A stretch of DNA of 64,000 bases. Origin: Methanomicrobiaceae archaeon. GTDB taxonomy: Archaea > Halobacteriota > Methanomicrobia > Methanomicrobiales > Methanomicrobiaceae. Positions 55,483-64,000 of the stretch are shown here, one piece after another (position 1 is the stretch's first letter; each line of letters starts with the position of its first letter). Below the pieces are notes generated by a model that was not told the DNA's origin, searched no databases, and saw only the letters and a program-made list of their open reading frames with translations. The stretch spans positions 52,855-116,854 of the forward strand of contig JAFGWE010000044.1 of assembly GCA_016937345.1 (NCBI GenBank). Reading direction: 5' to 3'. The translations under genes and the position numbers were made by a program.

Positions 55483-56250
55483 ATGGATTTGGATATTACA
55501 AGAGCAATAACAGACAGCTGGTTTTTAAGACTAAAAGAAAATTTAAGCGTTGATGTGGCCATTACAGGAACAGGGCCTTCAGGGCTTATTGCTGCATTAA
55601 AACTGGCAGAAGCGGGCTATAAGGTCTCAATGTTTGAGAGCAAACTCTCCCCGGGCGGAGGCATGTGGGGCGGCGCAATGCTGTTTACATCAATTGCAAT
55701 TCAGAATGAGGCTGTGTATCTTCTTGATGAACTCGGTATCCCGTATAAAAGATACAATGACTCACTTGTTACATGCGACAGCGTCCTTGCGACATCAGCA
55801 CTTATATATAAAGCATCTAAAGCAGGCGTTTTGATTCACAACGGCATGCGTGTTGAGGATGTTGTGTTTGGGGATAACAGAATCTCAGGAGTTGTTGTCA
55901 ACTGGGCCACAATTGAAAAAGAAGGGCTTCATGTAGATCCGCTCTCTTTCAGGGCAAAAATTGTCATTGATGCAACCGGCCACCCATGCGATATTTCGGA
56001 GACAGTTGCAAAAAAGAACAATATCACTCTTAGCACTCCTACAGGAAAAGTCTCAGGTGAGCGTTCCATGAATGTATGTGAAGGTGAGGCAGAGACTGTT
56101 AAAAATACAAAAGAGATATACCCGGGACTTTATGTATGCGGCATGGCGGCAAACGGGGTCTTCGGCTCTCCAAGGATGGGGCCGATATTCGGCGGGATGC
56201 TGCTTTCCGGAGAGAAGGTTGCAAAACTCATAATTGAGGATTTGAAGTGA
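55483..56250 (+). CDS. thi4: thiazole synthase Thi4 (sulfide-dependent ADP-thiazole synthase)
   Basis: 255 residues with an FAD/NAD-binding TGTGPSGLIAALKLAEAG near residue 28, MFESKLSPGGGMWGGAMLF, and the ends MNVCEGEAETVKNTKEIYPGLYVCGMAANGVFG and GPIFGGMLLSGEKVA. Thi4 makes the thiazole part of thiamine from NAD, glycine and sulfur. The archaeal enzymes use external sulfide; here the active-site area reads ATGHPCDI, which includes both a His and a Cys. The ATG at 55483 has AGGATGA 7 bases upstream, inside the riboswitch expression platform. It overlaps thiE by four bases. Confidence 0.92.
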   Translation: MDLDITRAITDSWFLRLKENLSVDVAITGTGPSGLIAALKLAEAGYKVSMFESKLSPGGGMWGGAMLFTSIAIQNEAVYLLDELGIPYKRYNDSLVTCDSVLATSALIYKASKAGVLIHNGMRVEDVVFGDNRISGVVVNWATIEKEGLHVDPLSFRAKIVIDATGHPCDISETVAKKNNITLSTPTGKVSGERSMNVCEGEAETVKNTKEIYPGLYVCGMAANGVFGSPRMGPIFGGMLLSGEKVAKLIIEDLK

Positions 56251-56879
56251 ATAAAAGAGACTTCGGGCTATATCTGATAATAACAAACCCTTCGGTTTCA
56301 TACAGGAATATTGCTGAGACTGCTGTCAGATATAATGTAAAATATCTTCAGTTAAGAGAGAAGGATCACAGTGACAGGGAAATTCTTCTTGCAGCAGAGG
56401 AGATTATGAGTATTACAGACGGCACAGAAACACGATTTGTGATAAACGATCGGGCAGACCTTGCATATATCTGCGGTGCAGACTGCCTCCATCTTGGTCA
56501 GGATGACATCAGTTTATCAGATGCAAAAAAAATATGCGGGAGAAAAGTAAGTGAGTTTGGACTCTCAACCCATAATCTGAAACAGGTAAGAGAGGCTGTC
56601 CGGCAAAAACCGGACTATATTGGATTCGGGCCGTTATTTAAGACAACAACGAAGGAAAAGCCGGACCCTGTTACCGGAACAGAACTAATAAGAGAGGCAA
56701 TAGAGATTGCCCGGGATATTCCGGTTGTTGCAATCGGAGGCATTAATGAAAAAAACCTGAGAGATGTCCTTAATGCAGGTGCAAAAAATCTCTGCATGGT
56801 CAGATATCTAATGGAAAATATTTATTTTGAGAGAAAAGTCAAAGAAACAACTGATTTTCTGAATAATTTCGGAATCTAA
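56247..56879 (+). CDS. thiE: thiamine-phosphate synthase
   Basis: 210 residues of the ThiE TIM barrel: LYLIITNPSVS, YLQLREKDHSDREIL, FVINDRADLAYICGADCLHLGQDDI, YIGFGPLFKTTTK and VVAIGGINEKNL. It joins the pyrimidine (HMP-PP) and thiazole phosphates to thiamine phosphate. It overlaps thi4 by ATGA and is thus under the same TPP riboswitch. It is unfused, unlike the ThiDN-type fusion of many archaea, which use ThiN instead. Confidence 0.93.
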   Translation: MNKRDFGLYLIITNPSVSYRNIAETAVRYNVKYLQLREKDHSDREILLAAEEIMSITDGTETRFVINDRADLAYICGADCLHLGQDDISLSDAKKICGRKVSEFGLSTHNLKQVREAVRQKPDYIGFGPLFKTTTKEKPDPVTGTELIREAIEIARDIPVVAIGGINEKNLRDVLNAGAKNLCMVRYLMENIYFERKVKETTDFLNNFGI

Positions 56880-56886
56880 TCTGAAC

Positions 56887-56955
56887 TAAAAACGTTCATG
56901 AAATTATATTTCATGCACTGTTTCATTTGAATTACGAAGTAAATTTCATGTAAAA
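56887..56955 (+). repeat. 69-base direct repeat, copy A
   Basis: Matches 57857-57925 nearly throughout; the first 29 bases from TTCATGAAATT are identical and only a handful of later positions differ. It contains the dyad CATGAAA-TTATA-TTTCATG. A partial third copy (TATTTCATGCCGTTT) occurs at about 56970. It sits between the thiE stop and the small membrane gene. Confidence 0.8.
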
Positions 56956-57061
56956 ACTAAAAATCATTAATATTTCATGCCGTTTTTTTGCAGAGATAAA
57001 ATATATCTGCAGCACTATTTAGAACAATTTATACTCCCCGACGACAAGAGATTTCATTACA

Positions 57062-57784
57062 ATGCCATCAGTATCGGATTATATCAAATTGTCCGCAGAT
57101 GAAAATATTATAAAAGAATACAGGGGTTTTGAGATGAAAAAACCGCAGAAAGCGGTTTTAAATATCGCAGTCACATCAAAGCGCCTGATATTTTATGGTA
57201 TGACTAAAGCGGCGTTAAAGATGAACAGGCCTTCTTTGACACAGGAGATGAGAATAGAGGACATAAGAGGGCTTGAAATATACGAGAAGAAAAAACAGAA
57301 TATGGTCCTTGGTATTTTAGGGGCACTTATTTTTTTAGCAGGCCTTTTCGGGATATACAGTCCGACGACATCATATTTCTATAATTTAAGTAACATGCTT
57401 GCAAGTCAGATCTACGGCGGACTCATAGTTGCACTTGCAGGACTTATTATCTTTTTTATCTCTTTTGCAGCCGGCGGGAAAGTCACCGCAGTTGTTCTTA
57501 AAGGCAAGAATGAAAACCTAAATTCCGGTATTTTTCAGGAAAAAACTCTTATTAAATGGGGAAGAGACTCAGAAAAGATTCTTTGCGAACTGGGATCACT
57601 AATTCTTGACATTCAGAATGATGCAGAGGGCATAACAGGAAGAATTGAAAAAGAAGATTACTCTTCTGATGATTATGAGGAGGCTTTTGAAAGTTCGGAA
57701 AAAAACCATTCAGACTCCGCTGAATATTCAGATGCTGACTGGGAAGAAGAAACAGGCGAAAAAAAGGATGATTACCTCTTCTGA
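57062..57784 (+). CDS. membrane protein with PH-like N-terminal domain, unknown function
   Basis: 240 residues. The N-terminal part (about 10-75) contains ENIIKEYRGF, IAVTSKRLIFYG and IEDIRGLEIYEKKKQ, resembling the bacterial PH-like domain (bPH) that often starts membrane-associated proteins. Two helices follow at about 82-102 and 115-141. A cytoplasmic domain then leads to a very acidic tail rich in Asp, Glu and Ser (residues 200-240). It lies alone between two copies of a 69-base repeat. No function is known. Confidence 0.7.
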   Translation: MPSVSDYIKLSADENIIKEYRGFEMKKPQKAVLNIAVTSKRLIFYGMTKAALKMNRPSLTQEMRIEDIRGLEIYEKKKQNMVLGILGALIFLAGLFGIYSPTTSYFYNLSNMLASQIYGGLIVALAGLIIFFISFAAGGKVTAVVLKGKNENLNSGIFQEKTLIKWGRDSEKILCELGSLILDIQNDAEGITGRIEKEDYSSDDYEEAFESSEKNHSDSAEYSDADWEEETGEKKDDYLF

Positions 57785-57856
57785 TATATTTTTTTAGGAT
57801 TCTTGAAATGTTTAAATTTTAAAGAAAAATTATAAAATTTATAGATACTTTTTTAT

Positions 57857-57925
57857 TAAAAACATTCATGAAATTATATTTCATGCACTGTTTGATGCAA
57901 ATTACAAAGTAACTTTCATGTAAAA
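57857..57925 (+). repeat. 69-base direct repeat, copy B
   Basis: Second copy of the repeat at 56887-56955, with the same CATGAAA..TTTCATG dyad. It lies between the converging 3' ends of the small membrane gene and hisD, 15 bases from the hisD stop. Confidence 0.8.
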
Positions 57926-57939
57926 TCAGAAACTGATTC

Positions 57940-59187
57940 TTATTTTCTTCTTATTCGGACTGAATCCGCATGTGCAAAAAGCCCTTCTGCATCAGCAAGG
58001 GCCTCAACAACATCACCGATCTCAAAAAGACCATCCCTGTCAATTATCTGTACGGTTGAGGTCTTTGAAAAGTGGCTTATGTTAAGTCCGGAGTAAACCT
58101 TTGAATATCCGGCTGTAGGCAGGACATGGTTTGTGCCGGAGGCGTAGTCACCGCAGGCAACAGCCGCATAAGGCCCTACAAATATCGAACCTGCATTTTT
58201 AACTTTGTTTAGCACAGAAAGAGAATCAGAAACCTGAATTGACAGGTGTTCCGGTGCAATCTCATCCATGATTAAAATCGCATCAGATATTGAGTCTGCT
58301 ATAACATATCCGGAGTTTAAGAGTGCCTTATCCATTATATCTCTTCTCTGTGCACCGGATATCTGCTTTTTTACCTCATCTGATACTTTTCCTGCCATTT
58401 TTATATCGTTTGTTACTAAAACACATGCAGAATTGGGATCATGTTCTGCCTGTGCAAGGATATCTGCGGCGATAAAGGATGGATTTGCAGAAGAATCAGC
58501 AATAATTCCTATCTCAGACGGACCTGCCGGAAAGTCAATCTCTGCATTATCGCGAAGCATCATCTTGGCAGCCGTTACATACACATTCCCGGGACCTACT
58601 ATTTTATCAACCGGTTTTATGGACTCTGTTCCAAGTGCCATTGCCGCAACAGCCTGTGCTCCTCCAACGCGGTAAATCTCAGACACACCTGCGATATCAA
58701 ATGCAACTATTGTTAAAGGATTTACCGGAGGCGGGGTGCATGCACAGATCTCAGGAACACCCGCAACCCTTGCCGGGACTGCGGTCATAAGAGCAGTGGA
58801 CGGATATGAGGCACGCCCTCCGGGAATATAGCAGCCGACCCTTCCAAGAGGTGTTGTTTTCACACCAAGTGTTACACCGGGACAGATTTCACGAAGCCAG
58901 AGATCATCTTTTTTCTGGTACTCATGAAACTCCGAGATTCTCGCTTCTGCCTCAATCAGACTTTCAACAAGACGCATATCAACCTCATCGTATGAGGCTT
59001 CAATCTCATCTTCTGAAACCCGAAGCTCTTCAAGTTCAATATTGTCAAACTTTTTTGCGTATTCAAAAAGTGCCTGATCCCCCTTTTCCCTGACATTTTT
59101 GATTATCTCAGAGACGCTGTCAGATACACCGGAAATGCCCTTTCTTCTGCCGCTGACCCATGTTTCGACATCCAGCTCTTTTAACAT
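57940..59187 (-). CDS. hisD: histidinol dehydrogenase
   Basis: 415 residues with the HisD pattern: VGCYIPGGRASYPSTALMTAVPARVAGV, RVGGAQAVAAMALGTESI, GPGNVYVTAAKMML, GPSEIGIIADSSA, LAQAEHDPNSACVLVT, EIAPEHLSIQV and YAAVACGDYASGTNHVLPTAG. It oxidises histidinol to histidine in two NAD-dependent steps, with zinc. It stands alone on the minus strand. Confidence 0.95.
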   Translation of the reverse strand: MLKELDVETWVSGRRKGISGVSDSVSEIIKNVREKGDQALFEYAKKFDNIELEELRVSEDEIEASYDEVDMRLVESLIEAEARISEFHEYQKKDDLWLREICPGVTLGVKTTPLGRVGCYIPGGRASYPSTALMTAVPARVAGVPEICACTPPPVNPLTIVAFDIAGVSEIYRVGGAQAVAAMALGTESIKPVDKIVGPGNVYVTAAKMMLRDNAEIDFPAGPSEIGIIADSSANPSFIAADILAQAEHDPNSACVLVTNDIKMAGKVSDEVKKQISGAQRRDIMDKALLNSGYVIADSISDAILIMDEIAPEHLSIQVSDSLSVLNKVKNAGSIFVGPYAAVACGDYASGTNHVLPTAGYSKVYSGLNISHFSKTSTVQIIDRDGLFEIGDVVEALADAEGLFAHADSVRIRRK

Positions 59188-59393
59188 ATAAACCTGTAGA
59201 TCTTTTGAGCCGGGGAAGAATTAAAGTTTGCAAAGAAAAATCTGAATATACCAAAACAGGATCTCCTTAAAATAATAAAAGATTTAGAGAGATTTTGGTA
59301 TTTAATCAGAAAAAAAATTGATAATCGGATACAAATTAAAATTTTATAAAATAATTCAAAAAAAGGGCAGAATCCTGCCTCTGTTAATTATTC

Positions 59394-59783
59394 TCAGGAA
59401 GGCAAAATATTCTTAATCAGTGCATTACTTATTGCATTTCGAAGTTCCTGCTCTTTGAATGGTTTTACAATATACGCTGAAGGGTTAACACTCATGCATT
59501 TATCAATTGTTTCCTTACTGCTATAGGCTGTAAGAAAAATAACAGATGCCCCGCAGATCTCTTTTATCTTATTTGCGGCCTCAATTCCGTCCTTATTTCC
59601 TTTAATCTTTATATCCATTAAAACAAGATCAGGCAGTTTTTCTTCTGCAATTCTGACTGCATCTGAAAAATTTGAAGCAACACCAGCAACAGAATAACCA
59701 TAGATTCCTATCAGCTGCTTTATTGACATTGCAACGACTGCTTCATCTTCAACAATAAGAATCTGTAAATCTTTAGGACTCAT
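59394..59783 (-). CDS. single-domain response regulator
   Basis: About 129 residues forming one receiver domain: ILIVEDEAVVAMSI (acidic pair), the phosphoacceptor Asp in LPDLVLMDIKIKG, VIFLTAYSSKETI (Thr) and IVKPFKEQEL (Lys). There is no output domain. The start is set at the ATG at 59783 (MSPKDLQ); an ATG 39 bases upstream would add a non-conserved N-terminus. No histidine kinase gene is adjacent, so it probably works with a remote one. Confidence 0.87.
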   Translation of the reverse strand: MSPKDLQILIVEDEAVVAMSIKQLIGIYGYSVAGVASNFSDAVRIAEEKLPDLVLMDIKIKGNKDGIEAANKIKEICGASVIFLTAYSSKETIDKCMSVNPSAYIVKPFKEQELRNAISNALIKNILPS

Positions 59784-59966
59784 GATTTCAACCGTTTTAA
59801 GAAATATTTGATCTCTGCGCACAAATGGATCATAGTGCTTTGGCCAGAATTATATTTTACAAGGATATATATCATGTGATTTTAATCCGATGAGTTTAAC
59901 AAGCCTGCCGAAATTCAGATAATCAAAAATATTATTTTAGACAACAATGCATTCTAAGCTGATTAA

Positions 59967-60098
59967 TTTTTTTCTAAAATATATGGAATCTTATTCACAA
60001 CAATTCTTACAAGAAGGGGATTATCCGATATTGAACTGAAAGAAGACGACAGGGTTTATCTCACATTTAAAGCAGCCGCAGTCCACGTTTTCAGCTGA
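59967..60098 (+). pseudogene. remnant of a TOBE/Mop-domain gene (molybdate/tungstate-type)
   Basis: A 43-codon open stretch without a start codon ends at TGA 60096-60098. Its translation contains TRRGLSDIELKEDDRVYLTF and KAAAVHVF, which resemble the final strand set of TOBE/Mop domains (TRR..L.L..GD.V.....A..V.V) as found at the ends of ModC, WtpC or ModE. The rest of such a gene is missing, so this is probably a decayed 3' end. A 6-base stem hairpin (60091-60096 with 60104-60109) overlaps the stop. The remaining part of the 59784-60219 gap shows nothing else. Confidence 0.6.
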
Positions 60099-60219
60099 TA
60101 AAAAGCTGATATTCAGGCATTATTGAGAATGAAAGTCAATACAGGATTTCATCTTTGCACCCTTTTATTATGGAAATCTTTTTATAAACAGAAAGTATAT
60201 TTTTCAAACGGGTTTGCCA

Positions 60220-60396
60220 ATGCTGGATATACTTCTTGGACTAGGGGTTGTAATTGCCTTTTTTTTAATTGGGGCTCTTTCGGGATATTTCATTATGAAT
60301 ATCTATTTCAAAAAGAGATTTACCACCGCCGCTGAAAAATGCAGAGATGATGATTCTTTTGAGCCGTTTATAATTGAGATGGAGGAAGTCTCCTGA
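60220..60396 (+). CDS. small membrane protein, paralogue 1
   Basis: 58 residues with one N-terminal helix (about 3-28, LLGLGVVIAFFLIGALSGYFIMNIYF), a basic stretch KKRFTTAAEK and an acidic end FEPFIIEMEEV. The ATG at 60220 is used; an upstream TTG gives two more residues. The next gene, 21 bases downstream, encodes a protein of the same plan. Both may be a membrane tether or subunit of an unknown complex. Confidence 0.6.
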   Translation: MLDILLGLGVVIAFFLIGALSGYFIMNIYFKKRFTTAAEKCRDDDSFEPFIIEMEEVS

Positions 60397-60417
60397 TTTG
60401 CAGGAGGAGGATTTAAA

Positions 60418-60600
60418 ATGGATGAATTAACAGGACTTTTTGTACTCGCAATTGTCACTCTCTGCTTTGGTTTTCTGGCAGGTTTTCAGACAGCACATAT
60501 AAAATATACAAAAAAACTTGCAAAATATGTAAGACGATGTATTCATTCCGGCACAATCGCCCCGATTCTTGTCGAACTTGAAAAAAATAATCACAAATAA
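60418..60600 (+). CDS. small membrane protein, paralogue 2
   Basis: 60 residues with an N-terminal helix (LTGLFVLAIVTLCFGFLAGFQTAHI), a basic stretch KYTKKLAKYVRR and the end IAPILVELEK, in register with FEPFIIEME of the first copy. An excellent ribosome binding site, GGAGGAGG, lies 7 bases before the ATG, which supports it as a real gene despite its size. Family unknown. Confidence 0.75.
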   Translation: MDELTGLFVLAIVTLCFGFLAGFQTAHIKYTKKLAKYVRRCIHSGTIAPILVELEKNNHK

Positions 60601-60687
60601 AAAATCTTTTTTTTAGAGAGCAAAAGCCGGTCTGATTTATAACTTCAAAGTAAACAAATTTAGTGATTAAAACCCAATATATCACTA

Positions 60688-61464
60688 ATGAAAATAACAG
60701 TCCTTGCAAGCGGAAGCAAGGGAAACTGCACATATATAGAGGGCGACTGCGGGGCATTACTAATAGATGCGGGTTTAAGCGCCAGGGAAACCTTCAAACG
60801 ACTTGAATCTGCTGGTGCAAAAACTGAACTCATCAAAGGAATCCTTGTAACCCACGAACACTCGGATCACATAAAAGGAGTTGATGTTCTCGCAAGAAAA
60901 CTTGATGTGCCTGTATTTTCCACACAGGGTACGCTATGGGAATTTGAGGACAAAAGAAAGTCTGATAAGGATGTTGATATGCAGACAGTCAAAACAGGGG
61001 AGAGGTTTGAGGTCTGTGGTTTTTCTGCGGAGGCATTCTCAACATACCATGATGCATGTGATCCATGCGGCTTCTGCATCTCTGAAAACGGTTCCACTTT
61101 TGGTTTCTGTACTGATACAGGCCGGCTTTCTGACAAAATAACAGGTTATCTGAAAAAATGCGATGCGGTTGTACTTGAGAGCAACCACTGCCCGGTTATG
61201 CTTGAAAAAGGTCCATATCCAAAGTTTTTAAAGGAGAGAATCAGAGACCAAAACAGAGGTCATCTTTCAAACACCGCTGCAGCAGAGTGCATACAAAAGA
61301 TCGGTCAGGACGTAGGGACATTTGTTCTTGCACATTTAAGCGAGGAGAACAACACTCCACAAAAGGCACTTGAAACCGCAAAGAAAGGTGCAGGATTGTT
61401 CTCATCAGATATTGAAATAAGTGTTTCACTGCAATGTGAAGCCTGCAGTACAATCAGAGTTTAA
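60688..61464 (+). CDS. metallo-beta-lactamase fold hydrolase (YycJ/WalJ-like)
   Basis: 258 residues with [16 protein letters not shown] at the N-terminus, the zinc motif [36 protein letters not shown] and [17 protein letters not shown] and [13 protein letters not shown]. This pattern belongs to the YycJ/WalJ branch, believed to be nucleases acting in DNA repair or replication. It precedes the DNA ligase gene by 17 bases, which fits a role in DNA metabolism. Confidence 0.88.
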   Translation: MKITVLASGSKGNCTYIEGDCGALLIDAGLSARETFKRLESAGAKTELIKGILVTHEHSDHIKGVDVLARKLDVPVFSTQGTLWEFEDKRKSDKDVDMQTVKTGERFEVCGFSAEAFSTYHDACDPCGFCISENGSTFGFCTDTGRLSDKITGYLKKCDAVVLESNHCPVMLEKGPYPKFLKERIRDQNRGHLSNTAAAECIQKIGQDVGTFVLAHLSEENNTPQKALETAKKGAGLFSSDIEISVSLQCEACSTIRV

Positions 61465-61481
61465 TCAGGGGATTTTCTAAA

Positions 61482-63122
61482 ATGCAGTTTAATGAGTTTT
61501 CAGAGATATGCGAAAAAATTGAGAAGACATCCGGCAGACTTGACTCAATAGATATTGTTGCAGAAGTCCTTCCAAAGCTTTCCAATGAAGAGCTTCCTGT
61601 TTTTGTAAGATTTTTAATGGGGAGAATATTTCCTGACTACAGCCCTGAGAAAACCGGAATCGGGCCGAATCTTGTTTATGAAGCGGTTGCATACGTTGTC
61701 GGAAAAGACAAAGAGAGTGTTATTAAAAAGATTAATTCAGGCGGCGATGCAGGGCGTGCAATAGAGAATCTGCTTTCCAAAAAGGAGCAGACTTCATTTT
61801 TTTCAGAGTCTTTAGACCTTCTTGAGGTTTACAGGGATTTTTATTACATCTCAGGTGTTGGCGGAAACAGTTCACAGAAAGAAAAATTGAAAGTATTAAA
61901 GCGGCTTTTTTCAGATGCAAATCCAAAAGAGGCCAGGTACATATCAAGGCTGATTTTAGGCGAGCTCAGGATAGGAATAGGCGAGGGCAATATCAGAGAG
62001 GCAGTTGCAAAGGCATTTTTAGTTCCGACAAATTCTGTCGAACATGCCTACCAGGCGTCAAATGATCTTGGTGAGGTCGCACTTCTGGCAAAAGAGGGCG
62101 AGGGTGCTTTAAACGATGTCAGAGTGGAACTTTTCAGGCCTGTTAAGATGATGCTTGCAAAGCAGGGCACAATTGCGGATATAATTGGAGAGCAGGGAAA
62201 AATTGCCGCAGAATACAAATATGACGGAACCAGGTTTCAGTTCCACAAAAAAGACGGCAAATGCAGAATTTACTCAAGGAAGCTTGAGGAAGTAACTGAT
62301 GCGATACCTGATGTTTCAGATATGCTTCTCTCATCAACGGAGCATGATATAATTCTTGACGGAGAGGTGATAGCAGTTGACAACGGAAAACCGCTTCCTT
62401 TCCAGTATGTCCTGAGAAGATTCAGAAGAAAGCATGATATCGCAGACCACATGGAAAGCATCAGGCTTGTCCCAAATATTTTTGACATAATATATCTTGA
62501 CGGAGAAACTCTGATTGATGAACCGTTTTCTAAGAGACGCGAGATTCTTGAGAGTTGTGTAAGTAAATATGTTGCCCCGCAGATTGTATCCGGCGATATC
62601 GAATATATCGAATCATTCTATCGTTCTGCCCTTAACGACGGGCATGAAGGCATTATGATAAAATCACTCTCTGCTCATTATACTCCTGGTGTTCGCGGAA
62701 AGGAGTGGATTAAGATCAAACCTGCCGTTGACACAATAGACCTTGCAGTAATTGGTGCGGAGTGGGGAGAAGGAAAACGTGCACACCATTTTGGAACATT
62801 CCTTCTTGCATGCCGGAGTGAAAACGGGGATCTTTTACCGGTTTCAAAGGTTGCAACAGGCATTTCGGATGAAATGCTTGCACTATTATACTCCCTTCTA
62901 AAAGACAGAATCATCTCAGAGTCAAAAAACAGTGTTAAATTTGAGCCCGAGATTGTATTTGAAGTTGGATATGCCGAGATACAGAAAAGTCCCACTTATG
63001 ATGCAGGCTACGCCCTCCGTTTCCCGAGATTCCTAAGACTTAGGGATGATAAAGGAATAGATGAAATAGAAACAATATCCTCAATAGAAGAGAGATTTAA
63101 AAACCAGTCAGGCAACCGTTAG
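61482..63122 (+). CDS. lig: ATP-dependent DNA ligase
   Basis: 546 residues with the archaeal/eukaryotic ligase I layout: N-terminal DNA-binding domain (about 1-220, with [10 protein letters not shown] near 167), the adenylation domain with active-site Lys246 in [39 protein letters not shown] and [17 protein letters not shown], then an OB-fold ([21 protein letters not shown]). It seals nicks using ATP. GC context and length are normal. It probably shares a transcript with the MBL gene. Confidence 0.96.
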   Translation: MQFNEFSEICEKIEKTSGRLDSIDIVAEVLPKLSNEELPVFVRFLMGRIFPDYSPEKTGIGPNLVYEAVAYVVGKDKESVIKKINSGGDAGRAIENLLSKKEQTSFFSESLDLLEVYRDFYYISGVGGNSSQKEKLKVLKRLFSDANPKEARYISRLILGELRIGIGEGNIREAVAKAFLVPTNSVEHAYQASNDLGEVALLAKEGEGALNDVRVELFRPVKMMLAKQGTIADIIGEQGKIAAEYKYDGTRFQFHKKDGKCRIYSRKLEEVTDAIPDVSDMLLSSTEHDIILDGEVIAVDNGKPLPFQYVLRRFRRKHDIADHMESIRLVPNIFDIIYLDGETLIDEPFSKRREILESCVSKYVAPQIVSGDIEYIESFYRSALNDGHEGIMIKSLSAHYTPGVRGKEWIKIKPAVDTIDLAVIGAEWGEGKRAHHFGTFLLACRSENGDLLPVSKVATGISDEMLALLYSLLKDRIISESKNSVKFEPEIVFEVGYAEIQKSPTYDAGYALRFPRFLRLRDDKGIDEIETISSIEERFKNQSGNR

Positions 63123-63257
63123 GGAATTCTTTTTTCTCGTTTCAACCGAATAATTCAGGCTTTTTAAAACCGGAATTTTTTAGCTTAAGAGTTATACTAA
63201 AAAAACCAGAATATTTTTATATACAACTTTATTCCTCTTTTAAATTGAGGATTTAAA

Positions 63258-64000
63258 ATGGACTTAAAAAGAATTTTGATTCTGGCTGTCACAATTGCAT
63301 TAGCAGCCTTATTTTGCATGCCGGCATCAGCTGTAATCGCTGAAGTAAACGGCATGGGAACAGTATCATCGGTTGACACCGAACAAAAGACAATAACAAT
63401 TACAACTGAGTATCAGTTTTCAACAACCTACTCAGAATCCGAACCAATCAGCGAATGGATTGCATCTGACGTTATAAGCACTGTAACAGGAACTGTTCCT
63501 GATGAATCCGCATTTGACACATTTAAGACAGGAGATCCTGTCCGATATATAATTCTCGGAGGAGACGGGGGCACATATCTTGGAATTGCAAAGATTACAG
63601 AGATTTCATCAAAAGCACTGATAACAGACATAATAGGAGACCCTGACAGACTTGTATTCAAGCCGCTTCAGGGAAGCTATATTCTTTCAGCAGAATCTGA
63701 TGCCAACTGTGCGGAATGCACAGGAACGACATGCACTGCAAGTTCTGCAGACATCAAAGTCGTAAAAACAGGCGAAACCCTTGTAGAAAAAAGCCTTCTT
63801 CCGGGAGAGTCATACTCATATTCAACATATGACCCTCTGGACTATGATATCTCGGTAAAATTTATTGAAGGGGAGGCATCATCCGATGTATGCCAGACTT
63901 CATCATTTGGCATGATGACAGGTCCGCAGGCAGTCTCTGTATATGAGATTCACATAACAGAAGGTGTTCTCCCGCTGGGACCCGGACCTGAAATAGAGCC
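63258..64000 (+). CDS. secreted protein of unknown function, 3' end off window
   Basis: The ATG at 63258 follows GAGGATTTAAA. At least 247 codons are open to the right edge. The N-terminus is a signal peptide (about residues 1-26, LKRILILAVTIALAALFCMPASA). The exported part has GTVSSVDTEQKTITITT, reminding of an OB-like or DUF-type repeat, and a cysteine cluster NCAECTGTTC. Family not recognised. The upstream 135 bases are AT-rich with a TATA-like ATATTTTTATAT and probably hold its promoter. Confidence 0.7.
   Translation, partial: MDLKRILILAVTIALAALFCMPASAVIAEVNGMGTVSSVDTEQKTITITTEYQFSTTYSESEPISEWIASDVISTVTGTVPDESAFDTFKTGDPVRYIILGGDGGTYLGIAKITEISSKALITDIIGDPDRLVFKPLQGSYILSAESDANCAECTGTTCTASSADIKVVKTGETLVEKSLLPGESYSYSTYDPLDYDISVKFIEGEASSDVCQTSSFGMMTGPQAVSVYEIHITEGVLPLGPGPEIE

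Noticed and set aside
1..64000. CRISPR arrays, tRNA and rRNA genes
   Set aside because: No regularly spaced repeats, clover-leaf sequences or rRNA-like stretches were noticed on reading; a tRNAscan or CRISPR search could not be run.

Overview
The window reads as a chromosomal segment of a methanogenic euryarchaeon, most likely of the Methanomicrobiales (Methanoplanus or Methanolacinia type). Support comes from an ATP-dependent DNA ligase, a stand-alone ATP-pyrophosphatase subunit of GMP synthase, an archaetidylinositol-phosphate-type CDP-alcohol transferase, archaeal Thi4, an AK6-type kinase, nitrogenase-like genes and AT-rich intergenic DNA with TATA-like promoters. The species is an inference.

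Bases 1 to about 34,900 form a large surface-glycan locus made of several sugar-activation modules. On the minus strand (1-10,841) lies a nonulosonic acid pathway of legionaminate/sialate type: HisF-like, HisH-like and a PseA/LegA-type N-acetyl sugar amidotransferase, a CMP-nonulosonate synthetase, a DegT aminotransferase, a 4,6-dehydratase, a B12-radical SAM protein, a NeuB-type synthase, a methyltransferase and a 2-epimerase cut by the left edge. Next come a GT-B-like protein, an ABC flippase, a GT2 and a CDP-deoxyhexose cassette (rfbF, rfbG, cupin epimerase, reductase). A divergent plus-strand operon (19,607-24,688) joins an HMGL-like aldolase fused to a MptE/DUF115-like domain, a two-cluster ferredoxin protein, a HAD phosphatase, an HpaI-type aldolase and a KdsB-type CMP transferase. 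It looks like an uncharacterised pathway to a CMP-activated ulosonic acid. Two convergent B12-radical SAM genes flank an IS5-like element whose right inverted repeat supplies the end of one of them. The locus closes with a PAPS cassette (AbrB-like, cysQ, cysC, cysD, cysN), as expected for glycan sulfation.

Bases 35,031-38,553 carry pstSCAB without phoU. They are followed by a compact nitrogenase-like H-D-K operon (38,617-41,606) that keeps the Fe-protein and P-cluster-type cysteines but has short D and K subunits unlike CfbD. A NifX-like zinc-ribbon gene converges on it. Bases 41.7-50 kb are housekeeping: lipid head group transfer, AK6-like kinase, hisC, two tandem argD-like aminotransferases, GMP synthase subunit, pyrG and a hotdog thioesterase.

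Bases 50.2-64 kb hold DJ-1/PfpI, a dolichol-phosphate-type GT, YhaM-like nuclease, YIP1 and beta-propeller proteins. A thi4-thiE operon follows, preceded by a well-formed TPP riboswitch with a readable translational switch. The rest is a pair of 69-base repeats around a small membrane protein, hisD, a response regulator, a TOBE/Mop-domain gene remnant, two tandem tiny membrane proteins, an MBL hydrolase, DNA ligase and a secreted protein cut by the right edge. No rRNA, tRNA or CRISPR was seen.
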